From positions 4,305,501 to 4,369,500 of the forward strand of contig NZ_CP011058.1 of NCBI RefSeq assembly GCF_000961095.1: a DNA stretch of 64,000 nucleotides, in the 5' to 3' direction. The DNA is from Paenibacillus beijingensis (GTDB taxonomy: Bacteria; Bacillota; Bacilli; Paenibacillales; Paenibacillaceae). Below the pieces are notes generated by a model that had not been told where the DNA came from, ran no database searches, and saw only the letters and a program-made list of their open reading frames with translations. Numbering within the stretch: the first letter of the stretch is position 1; each line of letters begins with the position of its first letter. Made by a program: the position numbers and the translations under genes. Positions 53,086 through 62,800 of this stretch are shown one piece after another.

Positions 53086-53808
53086 ATGCTCGTCAAGTGG
53101 AGACTCATACTTCAGCTATATTATTATCGGGTTTTATTTTTATTCGGACTAAAAAGCGATGAAATTTATTATATCGGAGGCAGCGAGGCGCTGCCGCCGC
53201 CGCTGACGCGCGAAGAAGAAGAGTATCTGCTGGAAAAGCTGCCGTCAGGCGATACGGCCATCCGCGCGATGCTGATCGAACGCAATTTGCGGCTCGTCGT
53301 TTATATCGCCCGCAAGTTTGAAAATACCGGCATCAACATTGAGGATCTCGTTTCGATCGGTGCGATCGGTTTAATCAAGGCGGTCAATACGTTCGATCCG
53401 GAGAAAAAAATAAAGCTGGCCACCTACGCGTCCAGGTGTATCGAGAACGAGATTTTAATGTATTTGCGGCGCAACAGCAAGACGCGGACCGAAGTGTCGT
53501 TCGATGAGCCGCTGAACATTGACTGGGATGGCAACGAGCTGCTGCTCTCCGACGTACTGGGGACCGAGAACGACACGATCACGCGCGGCATTGAGGAGCA
53601 GGTCGACCGCAAGCTGCTTCATAAAGCGCTCGATAAGCTTACGGAACGGGAGAGGATCATTATGGAGCTCCGCTTCGGACTGGCCGATGGGGAAGAGAAG
53701 ACGCAGAAGGATGTTGCGGATTTGCTCGGCATTTCGCAGTCCTACATTTCGCGGCTGGAAAAAAGAATCATCAAACGGCTGCGCAAGGAATTCAACAAAA
53801 TGGTGTAA
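53086..53808 (+). CDS. sigE: Sporulation sigma factor SigE (pro-form)
   Basis: First mother-cell-specific sigma factor. The 240-residue protein begins with a hydrophobic/basic pro-sequence of about 28 residues (LVKWRLILQLYYYRVLFLFG) that keeps it at the membrane, then the mature start region LKSDEIYYIGGSEALPPPL, near-invariant region 2 (FENTGINIEDLVSIGAIGLI), and region 4 (QKDVADLLGISQSYISRLEK). The ATG at 53086 is 9 bases after GGGAAGGAG; the ATG at 53077 abuts that site. Co-transcribed with its protease. Confidence 0.97.
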   Translation: MLVKWRLILQLYYYRVLFLFGLKSDEIYYIGGSEALPPPLTREEEEYLLEKLPSGDTAIRAMLIERNLRLVVYIARKFENTGINIEDLVSIGAIGLIKAVNTFDPEKKIKLATYASRCIENEILMYLRRNSKTRTEVSFDEPLNIDWDGNELLLSDVLGTENDTITRGIEEQVDRKLLHKALDKLTERERIIMELRFGLADGEEKTQKDVADLLGISQSYISRLEKRIIKRLRKEFNKMV

Positions 53809-53831
53809 TAAAACGCGGATTCCGTTTGCAA

Positions 53832-53872
53832 GAGAACCCGGTTCTCCCTCCAAGGAGACCGGGTTCTTTGGC
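53832..53872 (+). terminator. Terminator after sigE
   Basis: AGAACCCGGTTCTCC (53833-53847) pairs with GGAGACCGGGTTCT (53854-53867) with one bulged base, followed by TTTG. Confidence 0.75.
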
Positions 53873-53911
53873 GGTTAGACAGCATCGCCCGCGAATGACG
53901 GGGACCGATCG

Positions 53912-54007
53912 TTAGTTCTCGCTCTCGCCGCCGCTCGAACTGCTGCTTTTTTTATTGGAACGGTTCTGGCCGTTGTTTTTATTTCCTTTTCCTTTTTGAT
54001 TGGGCAT
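53912..54007 (-). CDS. Very small basic, Asn/Lys/Ser-rich peptide
   Basis: A 31-residue reading frame on the minus strand between sigE and sigG. It starts MPNQKGKGNKNNGQNR and ends in a serine-rich acidic tail (SSSSSGGESEN). An excellent AAGGAGGGG site stands about 9 bases before the ATG, and the codons are not low-complexity by accident of base composition alone. I recognise no family. The composition recalls very small spore-associated proteins, and the sporulation neighbourhood fits, but that is only a suggestion. Confidence 0.55.
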   Translation of the reverse strand: MPNQKGKGNKNNGQNRSNKKSSSSSGGESEN

Positions 54008-54336
54008 TTTGCCTGACCCCTCCTTTCACATAAGCTGAAACGTATTGTGCGCTCCCGGCAATCCGATTATCCGTTTCTTATCGAATCCTTTGTACAGCGA
54101 GTAAGCGGGCGGGCGGAAAGAAAAATATCCTCCGTTATCTTCATCAAGATCGGAACGTTTTATGTTCAAGCGCCGAATCAGGATTTGCCGCGATAGCCTG
54201 CCCGGACGGTTTTTTTTAAACCTGGTGGCACGATTCATTCGCCCTTTTCGCACTGCCCGAAAAAGCCGCCGCAGGAATAAAAGTGAAGTCCAAGGAGATA
54301 ATGTACAGTAATGTTTCTCCTTGGGAGGTTATCACA

Positions 54337-55119
54337 TTGACCCGAAATAAAGTTGAGATTTGTGGAGTGGATACCGCAAAGCTGCCCGTCCTTACGAATG
54401 CCGAAATGCGGGAGCTGTTCACAGCTCTTCAGACCCAGAACGAGTGGACTGCCAGAGAGAAACTGGTGAACGGAAATTTGAGGCTTGTCCTGAGCGTCAT
54501 CCAGCGTTTCAATAACCGGGGGGAGTTTGTGGATGACCTGTTTCAGGTCGGCTGCATTGGACTTATGAAAGCCATTGATAACTTCGACTTAAGCCAAAAT
54601 GTCAAGTTCTCGACCTATGCGGTGCCGATGATTATCGGCGAAATCCGGCGCTACCTGCGGGACAACAATCCGATCCGCGTGTCGCGAAGCTTGCGGGATA
54701 TTGCCTACAAGGCGCTGCAAATCCGGGACAGCCTCACCAATCAGAACTCACGCGAACCGACGATATTCGAAATATCCGAAGCGCTCAATGTGCCGAAGGA
54801 AGATATCGTCTTCGCCCTCGATGCAATCCAGGATCCGGTATCGCTGTTCGAGCCGATCTATCATGACGGCGGCGATCCCATTTATGTGATGGATCAAATC
54901 AGCGACGACCGTAACAAAGACGTCTCCTGGATCGAAGAGATCGCGCTCCGGGAAGCGATGCGCAAGCTGAACGAACGGGAGAAAATGATTTTGTCGATGC
55001 GTTTTTTTGAGGGAAAGACGCAGATGGAGGTGGCCGACGAAATCGGCATTTCCCAGGCGCAAGTGTCGCGGCTGGAGAAGTCCGCCATTCAGCAGCTGCA
55101 GAAGCATGTAAAAACATAA
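54337..55119 (+). CDS. sigG: Sporulation sigma factor SigG
   Basis: Late forespore sigma factor. The 260-residue protein equals Bacillus SigG in length and opens TRNKVEICGVDTAKLPVL, then region 2 (LFQVGCIGLMKAIDNFDLS, KFSTYAVPMIIGEIRRYLRD), and region 4 (TQMEVADEIGISQAQVSRLE). The start is a TTG at 54337, 8 bases after TGGGAGG; upstream in-frame ATGs lack a site. The 220-bp gap upstream probably holds a SigF/SigG promoter, which I could not place with confidence. Confidence 0.97.
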   Translation: MTRNKVEICGVDTAKLPVLTNAEMRELFTALQTQNEWTAREKLVNGNLRLVLSVIQRFNNRGEFVDDLFQVGCIGLMKAIDNFDLSQNVKFSTYAVPMIIGEIRRYLRDNNPIRVSRSLRDIAYKALQIRDSLTNQNSREPTIFEISEALNVPKEDIVFALDAIQDPVSLFEPIYHDGGDPIYVMDQISDDRNKDVSWIEEIALREAMRKLNEREKMILSMRFFEGKTQMEVADEIGISQAQVSRLEKSAIQQLQKHVKT

Positions 55120-55128
55120 CCCGCTAAT

Positions 55129-55150
55129 GGCGCCCTCGGGCGCCTTTTTT
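55129..55150 (+). terminator. Terminator after sigG
   Basis: GGCGCC and GGCGCC arms around CTCG form a short, very stable stem followed by TTTTTT. Confidence 0.9.
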
Positions 55151-55360
55151 CATCATACCCCTCGTCTGTGCCGTTCAGCAGCCGGGATCCGGACGGAGCG
55201 CAATTTGCCTGGAGGTTGTGACTCGCCATGAACGCTGCGGCGCAAGCCGGATGAGGCGCCGAATAAGTTTGTGCGGGAATGGGCTTTTTGCGGAAATCTT
55301 TCATATATTTATAAGAGAACGTCACCGTCGGTTATTGCTTGTGGGAGGGGCGGGAGCAGC

Positions 55361-55645
55361 ATGAAAATATCCGATTTTCAGACGAAGGACGTTGTCAACA
55401 TTGTGGATGGCAAAAAGCTCGGACAAATCAGCGATCTGGAGCTGGATTTGCGCGCGGGACGGATCGACTCGATCGTCGTCCCGAATTACACGAAGTTTTT
55501 CGGCATGTTCGGCAGCGGGGCGGACCTTATTATTCCTTGGCGGAATATCGTCAAGATCGGAGCGGATGTCGTACTCGTGCGGCTGGAGGAGAGCAAGGCA
55601 TACAAAAGTGAAGACGACGATTTGCAGACGAAGCCGCAGCTGTAA
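55361..55645 (+). CDS. ylmC: YlmC/YmxH family PRC-barrel sporulation protein
   Basis: A 94-residue PRC-barrel-like protein (MKISDFQTKDVVNIVDGKKL, PNYTKFFGMFGSGADLIIPW, IVKIGADVVLVRL). YlmC and YmxH are small sporulation-associated proteins of unknown activity. The ATG at 55361 follows GGGAGGGGC; the frame is open for 30 codons upstream without a site. First gene after sigG, as in Bacillus (sigG-ylmA/ylmC). Confidence 0.85.
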   Translation: MKISDFQTKDVVNIVDGKKLGQISDLELDLRAGRIDSIVVPNYTKFFGMFGSGADLIIPWRNIVKIGADVVLVRLEESKAYKSEDDDLQTKPQL

Positions 55646-55755
55646 AGCGTTGCGGCTTTGTTTCGTTTGCCGCAAGCCGTTGCCAAGCCAGAATTTCGCG
55701 CCCCGCGCATCTATTCGGTTGCCGTTTATGGTACACTATGGCAGAGGTGAGAGGA

Positions 55756-56616
55756 ATGGAACCGTTTGTACAGGCAGCATCGATTCAAGCGGAGGAAGCT
55801 TCGCTTTTTTTATTGTCTTCATGGGTAAATAGAGGAGAGGGACTTACAGCCGGGTTTACCGGGAGAAACGGAGGCGAAAGCGGGGACCCCTGGCAGTCGC
55901 TTAATCTGGGCCTTCATGTCGGCGATGATCCGGCTGCGGTCGTCCGCAACCGGCAGCGGGTGGCGCAGCGGCTCGGCTGGCCGTTTGAGGCGTGGACATG
56001 CGCCGAACAGGTGCACGGCAGCGCCGTCCATAAAGTGGAGGCGGGCGACCGGGGTCGCGGCAGAGCAGACAGGGAATCAGCGATTGCGGACACAGACGCG
56101 CTCATGACCGATGAGCCGGGAACGCTGCTCGTTTCGTTTTATGCCGATTGCGTGCCGCTATATTTCTACGATCCGCTGAAGAAAGTCGTTGCGCTGGCTC
56201 ATGCCGGCTGGAGAGGGACGGCGGAGGAAATTGCACTGAGGACGGTGGAGTCGATGACCGCAGCTTACGGATGCCGGCCGGAAACAGTACTCGGCGCGAT
56301 CGGGCCTTCGATCGGCTCCTGCTGTTACGAAGTCGGCGGAGCGGCACTCGAGAGGATGCGGACGCTCGTCGGCGGACTGGCGCAGCGGCAAGGAGTGGAA
56401 GAAAACGCCATGATTACCTGCAAGGCGGACGGCAAAGCAGATCTCGACTTGAAAGAAACAAACCGACAGATTATGATAAAAGCAGGAATTTTGCCGTCGA
56501 ATATCGAAGTAACAAAGTGGTGTACCGGCTGCAGGCGGGACTTGTTTTTCTCGCACCGCATGGAAGGCGGGGCTACAGGCCGGATGGCCAGCTGGATCGG
56601 AATGGAAAGCAGGTGA
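55756..56616 (+). CDS. pgeF: PgeF/YlmD family multicopper-like (laccase-domain) protein
   Basis: The family (YfiH/YlmD) is described as purine nucleoside phosphorylase-like or as the editing enzyme that removes misincorporated L-Ser from peptidoglycan precursors (PgeF). The 286-residue protein has the metal ligands in CAEQVHGSAVHKVE, FYADCVPLYFYDP and ALAHAGWRGTAEE, and WCTGCRRDLFFSHR near the C-terminus. The ATG at 55756 follows GAGGTGAGAGGA; an ATG at 55738 is in frame. Overlaps no gene and is 6 bp from ylmE. Confidence 0.9.
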   Translation: MEPFVQAASIQAEEASLFLLSSWVNRGEGLTAGFTGRNGGESGDPWQSLNLGLHVGDDPAAVVRNRQRVAQRLGWPFEAWTCAEQVHGSAVHKVEAGDRGRGRADRESAIADTDALMTDEPGTLLVSFYADCVPLYFYDPLKKVVALAHAGWRGTAEEIALRTVESMTAAYGCRPETVLGAIGPSIGSCCYEVGGAALERMRTLVGGLAQRQGVEENAMITCKADGKADLDLKETNRQIMIKAGILPSNIEVTKWCTGCRRDLFFSHRMEGGATGRMASWIGMESR

Positions 56617-56622
56617 CAATCG

Positions 56623-57336
56623 ATGCCGCTGCAGCAGCGTATCGAAGAAGTGGATCGTCGTATTAAAGAAGCTTGCGGGCGCAGCGGAAGAAGCCGCGAG
56701 GAAGTGAACGTGATCGCGGTAACAAAATATGTTTCGCTCGACACGACACTCAAGGCGTTGGAGAACGGCTGCGCTCATTTGGGCGAGAACCGCTGGCAGG
56801 ACGCGCAGGCGAAGTGGGAAGCGGTCAGCGGAGACAATCGGCAATGGGCGGGACCGCAGCCGGTGTGGCATTTTATCGGTTCTCTGCAAACGAATAAAGT
56901 GAAAGAAGTCATCGGCAAGTTTACATATATTCATTCGTTGGACAGGCTTTCGCTCGCCAAAGAAATTTCCAGGCGCGCGGAGAAGCTTGGGCTGACAGTA
57001 CCTTGCTTCATTCAGGTGAACGTATCGGGCGAAGAGTCCAAGCATGGTCTCGCTCCGGAATCGCTCCATGAATTCGCCTCCGAACTCGTTTCTTATTCCG
57101 GGTTACGTCCCGTCGGATTGATGACGATGGCTCCGCACAGCGGTGATCCGGAAACGGCGCGCCCTGTTTTCAAAAGATTGAGGGAAATACAGGAAGAGTT
57201 GAACGAGAAGGCGATTCTGCCGCTGCCGTTAACGGAGCTTTCAATGGGGATGTCCGGCGATTTTGAAGTGGCCGTCGAGGAAGGCGCTACCTGGATCAGA
57301 CTCGGAACTATTCTTGTGGGGAAAGAGGAGGAATAA
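56623..57336 (+). CDS. ylmE: PLP homeostasis protein YggS/YlmE
   Basis: Pyridoxal-phosphate-binding protein that buffers PLP; no enzymatic activity is known. The 237-residue protein has the PLP lysine in VIAVTKYVSLDTTLKAL near residue 35, HLGENRWQDAQAKWE, WHFIGSLQTNKVKEV, and the phosphate-binding end LSMGMSGDFEVAVEEGATWIR. Starts 6 bp after pgeF with GGTGA upstream, and ends 2 bp before sepF. Confidence 0.95.
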   Translation: MPLQQRIEEVDRRIKEACGRSGRSREEVNVIAVTKYVSLDTTLKALENGCAHLGENRWQDAQAKWEAVSGDNRQWAGPQPVWHFIGSLQTNKVKEVIGKFTYIHSLDRLSLAKEISRRAEKLGLTVPCFIQVNVSGEESKHGLAPESLHEFASELVSYSGLRPVGLMTMAPHSGDPETARPVFKRLREIQEELNEKAILPLPLTELSMGMSGDFEVAVEEGATWIRLGTILVGKEEE

Positions 57337-57338
57337 GG

Positions 57339-57785
57339 ATGAGCATGATGAACCGTTTTATGAATATGCTCGGGCTGCAGGACGAAGAGGAAATCGTCGA
57401 GCGCGAGCAAGTCGTTCATCACGATGAGCAGGAGGTTGAAACTTCTCCGGCGGAAGCACGTAAACAAACAAAAGGCGGCAACATCGTCAGCATTCATTCC
57501 CAAAAAAATGTCCGGGTCGTATTGAACGAACCTCGCTCTTATGATGAAGCGCAGGAAATTGCCGACCATTTGCGTTCCCGGCGCGCCATTATCGTCAACC
57601 TGCAGCGGGTTCGGACGGATTTGGCGGTCCGTATCGTCGATTTTCTGAGCGGAACGGTGTACGCTTTGAACGGAAATATTTCAAAACTGGGACCGAACAT
57701 TTTTTTGTGCACGCCGGATACGGTTGAAATACAGGGAACCATAACGGAAATGCTTGCTGACGACGATTACAAACAAATGAGGTGA
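57339..57785 (+). CDS. sepF: Cell division protein SepF
   Basis: FtsZ-binding protein that anchors and shapes the division ring. The 148-residue protein has an N-terminal amphipathic membrane helix (MMNRFMNMLGL), an acidic linker, and the SepF (DUF552) domain from about residue 60 (NVRVVLNEPRSYDEAQEIAD, FLSGTVYALNGNISKLGPNI). The start ATG follows AGGAGGAATAAGG. In a tight run ylmE-sepF-ylmG. Confidence 0.95.
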   Translation: MSMMNRFMNMLGLQDEEEIVEREQVVHHDEQEVETSPAEARKQTKGGNIVSIHSQKNVRVVLNEPRSYDEAQEIADHLRSRRAIIVNLQRVRTDLAVRIVDFLSGTVYALNGNISKLGPNIFLCTPDTVEIQGTITEMLADDDYKQMR

Positions 57786-57792
57786 CCTGCTT

Positions 57793-58059
57793 TTGGCTCA
57801 AGTCGAGAATTACATCAATCTACTGGAAAATATTTACACGTACCTGATCATCGGCTACGTCCTGCTCTCGTGGCTGCCCAACGCCCGCGAGAGCTTTATC
57901 GGGAATTTTCTCGGCAAGCTTGTTGAACCGTATTTGAGCATATTTCGCCGCATTATTCCGCCGATTGGCGGGATGCTTGATATTTCCCCGATCGTGGCTC
58001 TGTTCGCACTGCGGTTTGTTGCGTACGGCATTATCGGCGTCATCAATTTCTTTGTGTAA
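57793..58059 (+). CDS. ylmG: YggT family membrane protein (YlmG)
   Basis: An 88-residue protein with two membrane helices (TYLIIGYVLLSWLP, PIVALFALRFVAYGIIG) and the YggT motif ESFIGNFLGKLVEPYLSIFRRIIPPIGG. YlmG proteins are linked to division and membrane organisation, but the activity is unknown. The TTG start has GAGGTGA upstream, 7 bp after sepF. Confidence 0.9.
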   Translation: MAQVENYINLLENIYTYLIIGYVLLSWLPNARESFIGNFLGKLVEPYLSIFRRIIPPIGGMLDISPIVALFALRFVAYGIIGVINFFV

Positions 58060-58071
58060 GGATTGGGCGAC

Positions 58072-58863
58072 ATGAACAGGGACAACAACGCGATTTACGA
58101 ACACTTTCATCCCGAAGAGCGTACGTATGTCGACCGGGCAATAGAGTGGGTGGAACGGTCCGCGCAGCATCACGAGCTGAGGCGGACCGATTTTCTTGAT
58201 CCGAGACAGGCCTCGATTCTGTCTTCGGTAGCCGGGCGCGAGCCGGGCGTGCAGATTCGACTCGACGGCGGCTACGAAGGAGCGGAGCGCTGTCGGGCGC
58301 TGATCGCGCCGGAATACCGTTATTTGGACGATGAGCCGGCAGGCATAACGGTGTTGGCGGTCCATGGCGGCACCGGCGGTCATCTTGAGCTCGATCACGG
58401 CGATTATATGGGAGCGATACTCGGACTTGGCATCAAGCGGGGTGTAATCGGCGACATCCATGTACACGAAGAAGGCTGCCATTGTCTCGTTGCCGAGGAG
58501 ATTGCCGATTTTCTCAATATTCATTTGCGGCAGGTGCACCGGATTAACGTTTTGACGGAGCTGCTTCCGCTGGATCAATTGAAGGCGGCCGACGTAAAGC
58601 TCGAAGAGATGCAGTTTACGGTCGCTTCATTACGGCTGGACGGCGTTGCCAGCGATGTATACCGGATCAGCCGCAGCAAAATTATCGATCCGATACGCGC
58701 CGGAAAATGCAGGGTGAACTGGAAAACGGAAGAAAATCCGTCCAAAACGCTGAAGGAAGGCGACATCGTTTCGATGAAGGGGCTGGGCCGTTTCAAGGTG
58801 CTCGAGATTGACGGCGTAACGAAAAAAGGGCGCATTCGCGTCAAAGTCGGCAAATTTGTTTGA
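58072..58863 (+). CDS. ylmH: S4-domain RNA-binding protein YlmH
   Basis: RNA-binding protein with a C-terminal S4 domain (VASLRLDGVASDVYRISRSK, DIVSMKGLGRFKVLEIDG). YlmH in Bacillus is reported to rescue stalled ribosomes in some backgrounds. The 263-residue protein has the N-terminal HFHPEERTYVDRAIEW start and the middle AVHGGTGGHLELDHGDYMGA. The ATG at 58072 follows AAGGA; TTG at 58063 is an alternative. Completes the ylmC-H run before divIVA. Confidence 0.92.
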   Translation: MNRDNNAIYEHFHPEERTYVDRAIEWVERSAQHHELRRTDFLDPRQASILSSVAGREPGVQIRLDGGYEGAERCRALIAPEYRYLDDEPAGITVLAVHGGTGGHLELDHGDYMGAILGLGIKRGVIGDIHVHEEGCHCLVAEEIADFLNIHLRQVHRINVLTELLPLDQLKAADVKLEEMQFTVASLRLDGVASDVYRISRSKIIDPIRAGKCRVNWKTEENPSKTLKEGDIVSMKGLGRFKVLEIDGVTKKGRIRVKVGKFV

Positions 58864-58952
58864 TTCCGGAGGCAGGAATTTTGCCGTATGACGTCGAATC
58901 GAAATCTTAACGCAATTTTACGGTTATCGAGATATCATAAGGAGGTGCGCCA

Positions 58953-59453
58953 ATGCCACTTACGCCATTGGACATACATAATAAAGAGTTTGGGCGCCGA
59001 TTGCGCGGTTATGACGAGGATCAGGTGAATGAATTTCTTGATCAGGTCATCAAAGATTACGAAGCCGTCATCCGGGAAAATAAAGAGCTGCAGAACCAGA
59101 TTTTCGCCCTGCAGGAGAAGCTGGACCATTTTGCAAATATTGAAGAGACGTTAAGTAAGACGATCATTGTGGCGCAGGAAGCGGCCGACGAAGTGCGCAA
59201 CAACGCCAAGAAAGAAGCGCAGCTTATTTTGAAAGAGTCGGAAAAGAACGCCGACCGCATCATTAACGATTCGCTTGCGAAATCGCGCAAAGTTGCGCTC
59301 GAAGTGGAAGAGCTGAAGAAACAGGCGTCCATTTACCGCGCCCGGTTCCGTACGCTCGTCGAGGCGCAGCTGGAACTGCTCAGCATGGACGGATGGGACA
59401 AGCTGGAGACGGCCAGCGAGTCCACCCAGCAGGCGCACCGCCAAACGATTTGA
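58953..59453 (+). CDS. divIVA: Cell division/polarity protein DivIVA
   Basis: Coiled-coil protein that marks curved membranes at septum and poles. The 166-residue protein has the N-terminal membrane-binding domain (LTPLDIHNKEFGRRLRGYDE, VNEFLDQVIKDYEAVI) and a long coiled coil to about residue 145. The ATG follows AAGGAGG. The promoter of the ileS leader begins at its stop codon. Confidence 0.95.
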   Translation: MPLTPLDIHNKEFGRRLRGYDEDQVNEFLDQVIKDYEAVIRENKELQNQIFALQEKLDHFANIEETLSKTIIVAQEAADEVRNNAKKEAQLILKESEKNADRIINDSLAKSRKVALEVEELKKQASIYRARFRTLVEAQLELLSMDGWDKLETASESTQQAHRQTI

Positions 59454-59478
59454 CAACGCTCGGCGAATAGTGTATAAG
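59450..59478 (+). promoter_or_regulatory. SigA promoter of the ileS T-box leader
   Basis: TTGACA at 59450-59455 overlaps the divIVA stop codon; TATAAG at 59473-59478 gives a 17-bp spacer. Start expected near 59485. Confidence 0.9.
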
Positions 59479-59484
59479 GAAACT

Positions 59485-59825
59485 AATCGATCTTATTTAC
59501 AATTCAATAGGATGCTTTACCTTCGTTGACGAGAACAAGTACGCTGCGGGGACGTTCCCCAGAGAGCCGGTTATCTGCTGCAAGCCGGCGTTCGAACCTC
59601 AGCCGAATATCCTCTCCGAGAAGCGGCGCCGAACGACTGGCTATAGTCCATTAAGCGCTGACGGACGTCCCCCGTTACAGGGAACGCGGATCGTATTCGG
59701 GTCCGCTGCTAAGGTGCCGTTTTTCACATGTGCGCTATGATTGGTTTCATAGACGGTGGGACGGAACAAGGGTGGTAGCGCGAGTTAACCTCGTCCCTTT
59801 ACAGGGACGGGGTTTTATTTTTTTT
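59485..59825 (+). promoter_or_regulatory. T-box riboswitch (tRNA-Ile) upstream of ileS
   Basis: Leader that senses uncharged tRNA-Ile and allows read-through. Stem I begins GACGAGAACAAGTA with the AG bulge CAGAGAGCCGG and distal GCTGCAAGCC loop; the likely specifier is ATC at 59609-59611. The T-box core AAGGGTGGT (59768-) has TGGT to pair with the tRNA ACCA end. GGGACG (59758-59763) pairs with CGTCCC (59792-59797) as antiterminator, competing with terminator stem CCTCGTCCC/GGGACGGGG (59789-59812) and its T-run. Confidence 0.93.
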
Positions 59826-59838
59826 GGAGATAGAAAGG

Positions 59839-62800
59839 ATGGATCTGAAGATGCAAAGAGTCGATGTAAAAGAACGGGCGCGGGTGCGCGATCTGCGCGT
59901 GCTGGATAAATGGAAGCGGGAAGAAACGTTCCGGAATTCGATCGTGAACCGCGAAGGGAAGCCGAACTTCGTCTTTTATGAAGGGCCACCGACGGCGAAC
60001 GGGGTGCCGCATATCGGACACGTGCTCGGCCGCGTCATCAAAGATTTTATCGGCCGCTACAAAACGATGCAGGGATACCGCGTCTTGCGCAAAGCGGGTT
60101 GGGATACACACGGACTTCCGGTCGAGCTCGGGGTGGAAAAGCAGCTCGGCATCTCCGGAAAGCATGAAATCGAGAATTACGGCGTCGAAGCTTTTATTGC
60201 GAAATGTAAAGAGAGCGTATTTGAATATGAACGCCAGTGGCGCGATTTTACGGAAGCGATCGCTTACTGGACGGATTTGGATAACCCGTATATCACGATG
60301 AAAAACAGCTACATCGAAAGCGTGTGGAACATTTTGTCCACCATTCACGGCAATGGATTGCTGTACCGCGGTCACCGCGTCAGTCCGTACTGCCCGAGCT
60401 GCCAGACGACGCTCAGCTCGCACGAAGTGGCGCAGGGCTATGAGGACGTCAAGGACTTAAGCGCCACGGTGAAGTTCCGCTTAAAGGACGGCGGCGCCTC
60501 TATACTGGCTTGGACGACGACGCCTTGGACGCTGCCGGCGAATACGGCGCTTGCCGTTAACCCGGACATGACGTACGTGAAAGTTTCATCGGACGGCGAG
60601 CATTACATTGTGGCCGAAAACCTGCTGGAGAGCGTGTTCAAAGACAGCAAGCCGGAAGTGCTGGAGAAGATGAAGGGATCGGAGCTGGCCGGCCTTTCTT
60701 ATGAGCCGCCATTCAACTATGTTCCGGTCGAGAACGGCCATGTCGTCATCGCCGCCGATTTTGTCAGCGATACGAGCGGTACCGGTATCGTTCATATCGC
60801 GCCTGCGCACGGCGACGACGACTACAAAGCGGCCCGCAAAAACGGCATCGGCATGCTGAGTGTCGTAAACTCTTCCGGACGTTACATCGACGCGGTAACA
60901 GATCTGGCAGGACGGTTCGTCAAGGACGGCGATGTGGACGTGCAAATCGTGAAGATGCTCAGCGAGCGCGGGCTGCTCTTCTCCAAAGAGCGCTACGAGC
61001 ACAGCTATCCGTTCTGCTGGCGCTGCAAAACGCCGCTGCTCTACTATGCGACGGAAAGCTGGTTCATCGAGACGACGGCGGTGAAAGATCAGCTGATTGC
61101 CAACAACAAAGGCGTCGACTGGTATCCGGGCCATATCCGCGAAGGACGGTTCGGCAAGTTCCTGGAAGATTTGGTCGATTGGAACATCAGCCGCAACCGT
61201 TATTGGGGAACGCCGCTTAACGTTTGGGTTTGCGAAAGCTGTGACGGCCAGTACGCGCCGCACGGCCTTAACGATTTGCGTGAGCGGGCGGCCCATGATG
61301 TGTCGCTGGAGCTTGAGCTGCACAAGCCGTATGTCGATGAAGTGCAGCTGCACTGTCCGCACTGCGAAGGCGGCGTCATGAACCGTACGCCGGAAGTGAT
61401 CGACGTCTGGTTCGACAGCGGCTCGATGCCGTTCGCCCAGCAGCATTATCCGTTCGAGAACGAGCAGGAGTTCGCCGAGCAGTATCCGGCCGACATCATC
61501 TGCGAAGGAATCGACCAGACGCGCGGCTGGTTTTACAGCCTGCTGGCCGTGTCGACGCTGTACAACGGCAAGGCGCCTTATAAAGCGGTCATTTCTACCG
61601 GGCACGTACTCGACGAGAACGGGCAAAAAATGTCCAAATCGAAAGGCAACGTGATCGATCCGTGGGAGATCATCGAAGAATACGGCACGGACGCGTTCCG
61701 CTGGTCACTGCTCGCCGACAGCGCGCCGTGGAACAGCAAGCGCTTCTCGCGCGGCATCGTAGCCGAAGCGAAGTCCAAAGTGGTCGATACGATCGTGAAC
61801 ACGCACGCCTTCTATACGCTGTATGCGTCGATCGACGGCTACGATCCGGCCGTTCACGGCGGCAAGCCGTCCGAAGCGAAGCTGGACCGCTGGATTGTGT
61901 CGCGGCTGAACAGCCTGGTGCGTCAAGTGACGAAAGGACTGGAAGGGTACGACTTCCTGAACCCGGCCAAAGCGATCGAGGGCTTCATCGACGAGCTCAG
62001 CAACTGGTACATCCGTCGCTCCCGCGACCGTTTCTGGGGCAGCGGGCTGACGGAAGACAAAGTATGGGCATACGAAACGCTGCGCCACGTGCTGATCACC
62101 CTCTCGCGTGTCATTGCTCCGTACGCGCCGCTCATCGCCGAGGACGTCTACGTGAACCTTGGCGGCGGCCAAAGCGTGCATTTGGACACGTATCCTTCCG
62201 CGGAAGAAGCGGCAATCGATCCGGAGCTGGAGCGCGATATGGAAACGGCGCGGCAAATCGTCGAGCTGGCGCGCAACGTCCGCAACGAGACGGGCATCAA
62301 GACGCGCCAGCCGCTGCCGGAGCTGATCGTGTCGCTGGACCGCGAATTCGATCTCGGCGGTTATGAAGAGATCATCAAGGATGAAATCAACGTCAAAAAC
62401 ATCGTCATTGAAACGTCCGACAGTGGTTTTGTCGATTTCACGTTCAAGCTGAACCTGAAAGTGGCGGGCAAAAAATACGGCAAAAACGTAGGCCCGATTC
62501 AAGGGTATTTGAAATCTCTTTCTCCTGATCAGACGCGTGCTGCCGTACAAGCGGGGGGACTCGACTTCCAGCCTGCGGAAGGGGAAAGCCTGCACATCGC
62601 GCTTGACGAGCTGCTGGTCGAGAAGCAGGCGAAAGCCGGCTTTGCCTCCGCTTCCGGCAACGGACTTACGGTTGCGCTGAACACCGAGATTACGCCGGTG
62701 CTGGAGCAGGAGGGCTGGGTGCGGGAAGTAATCCGCGCCGTGCAGGATACGCGCAAGAAGCTTGATCTGCCAATCGAGAAGAGGGTCGATCTGGTGCTTG

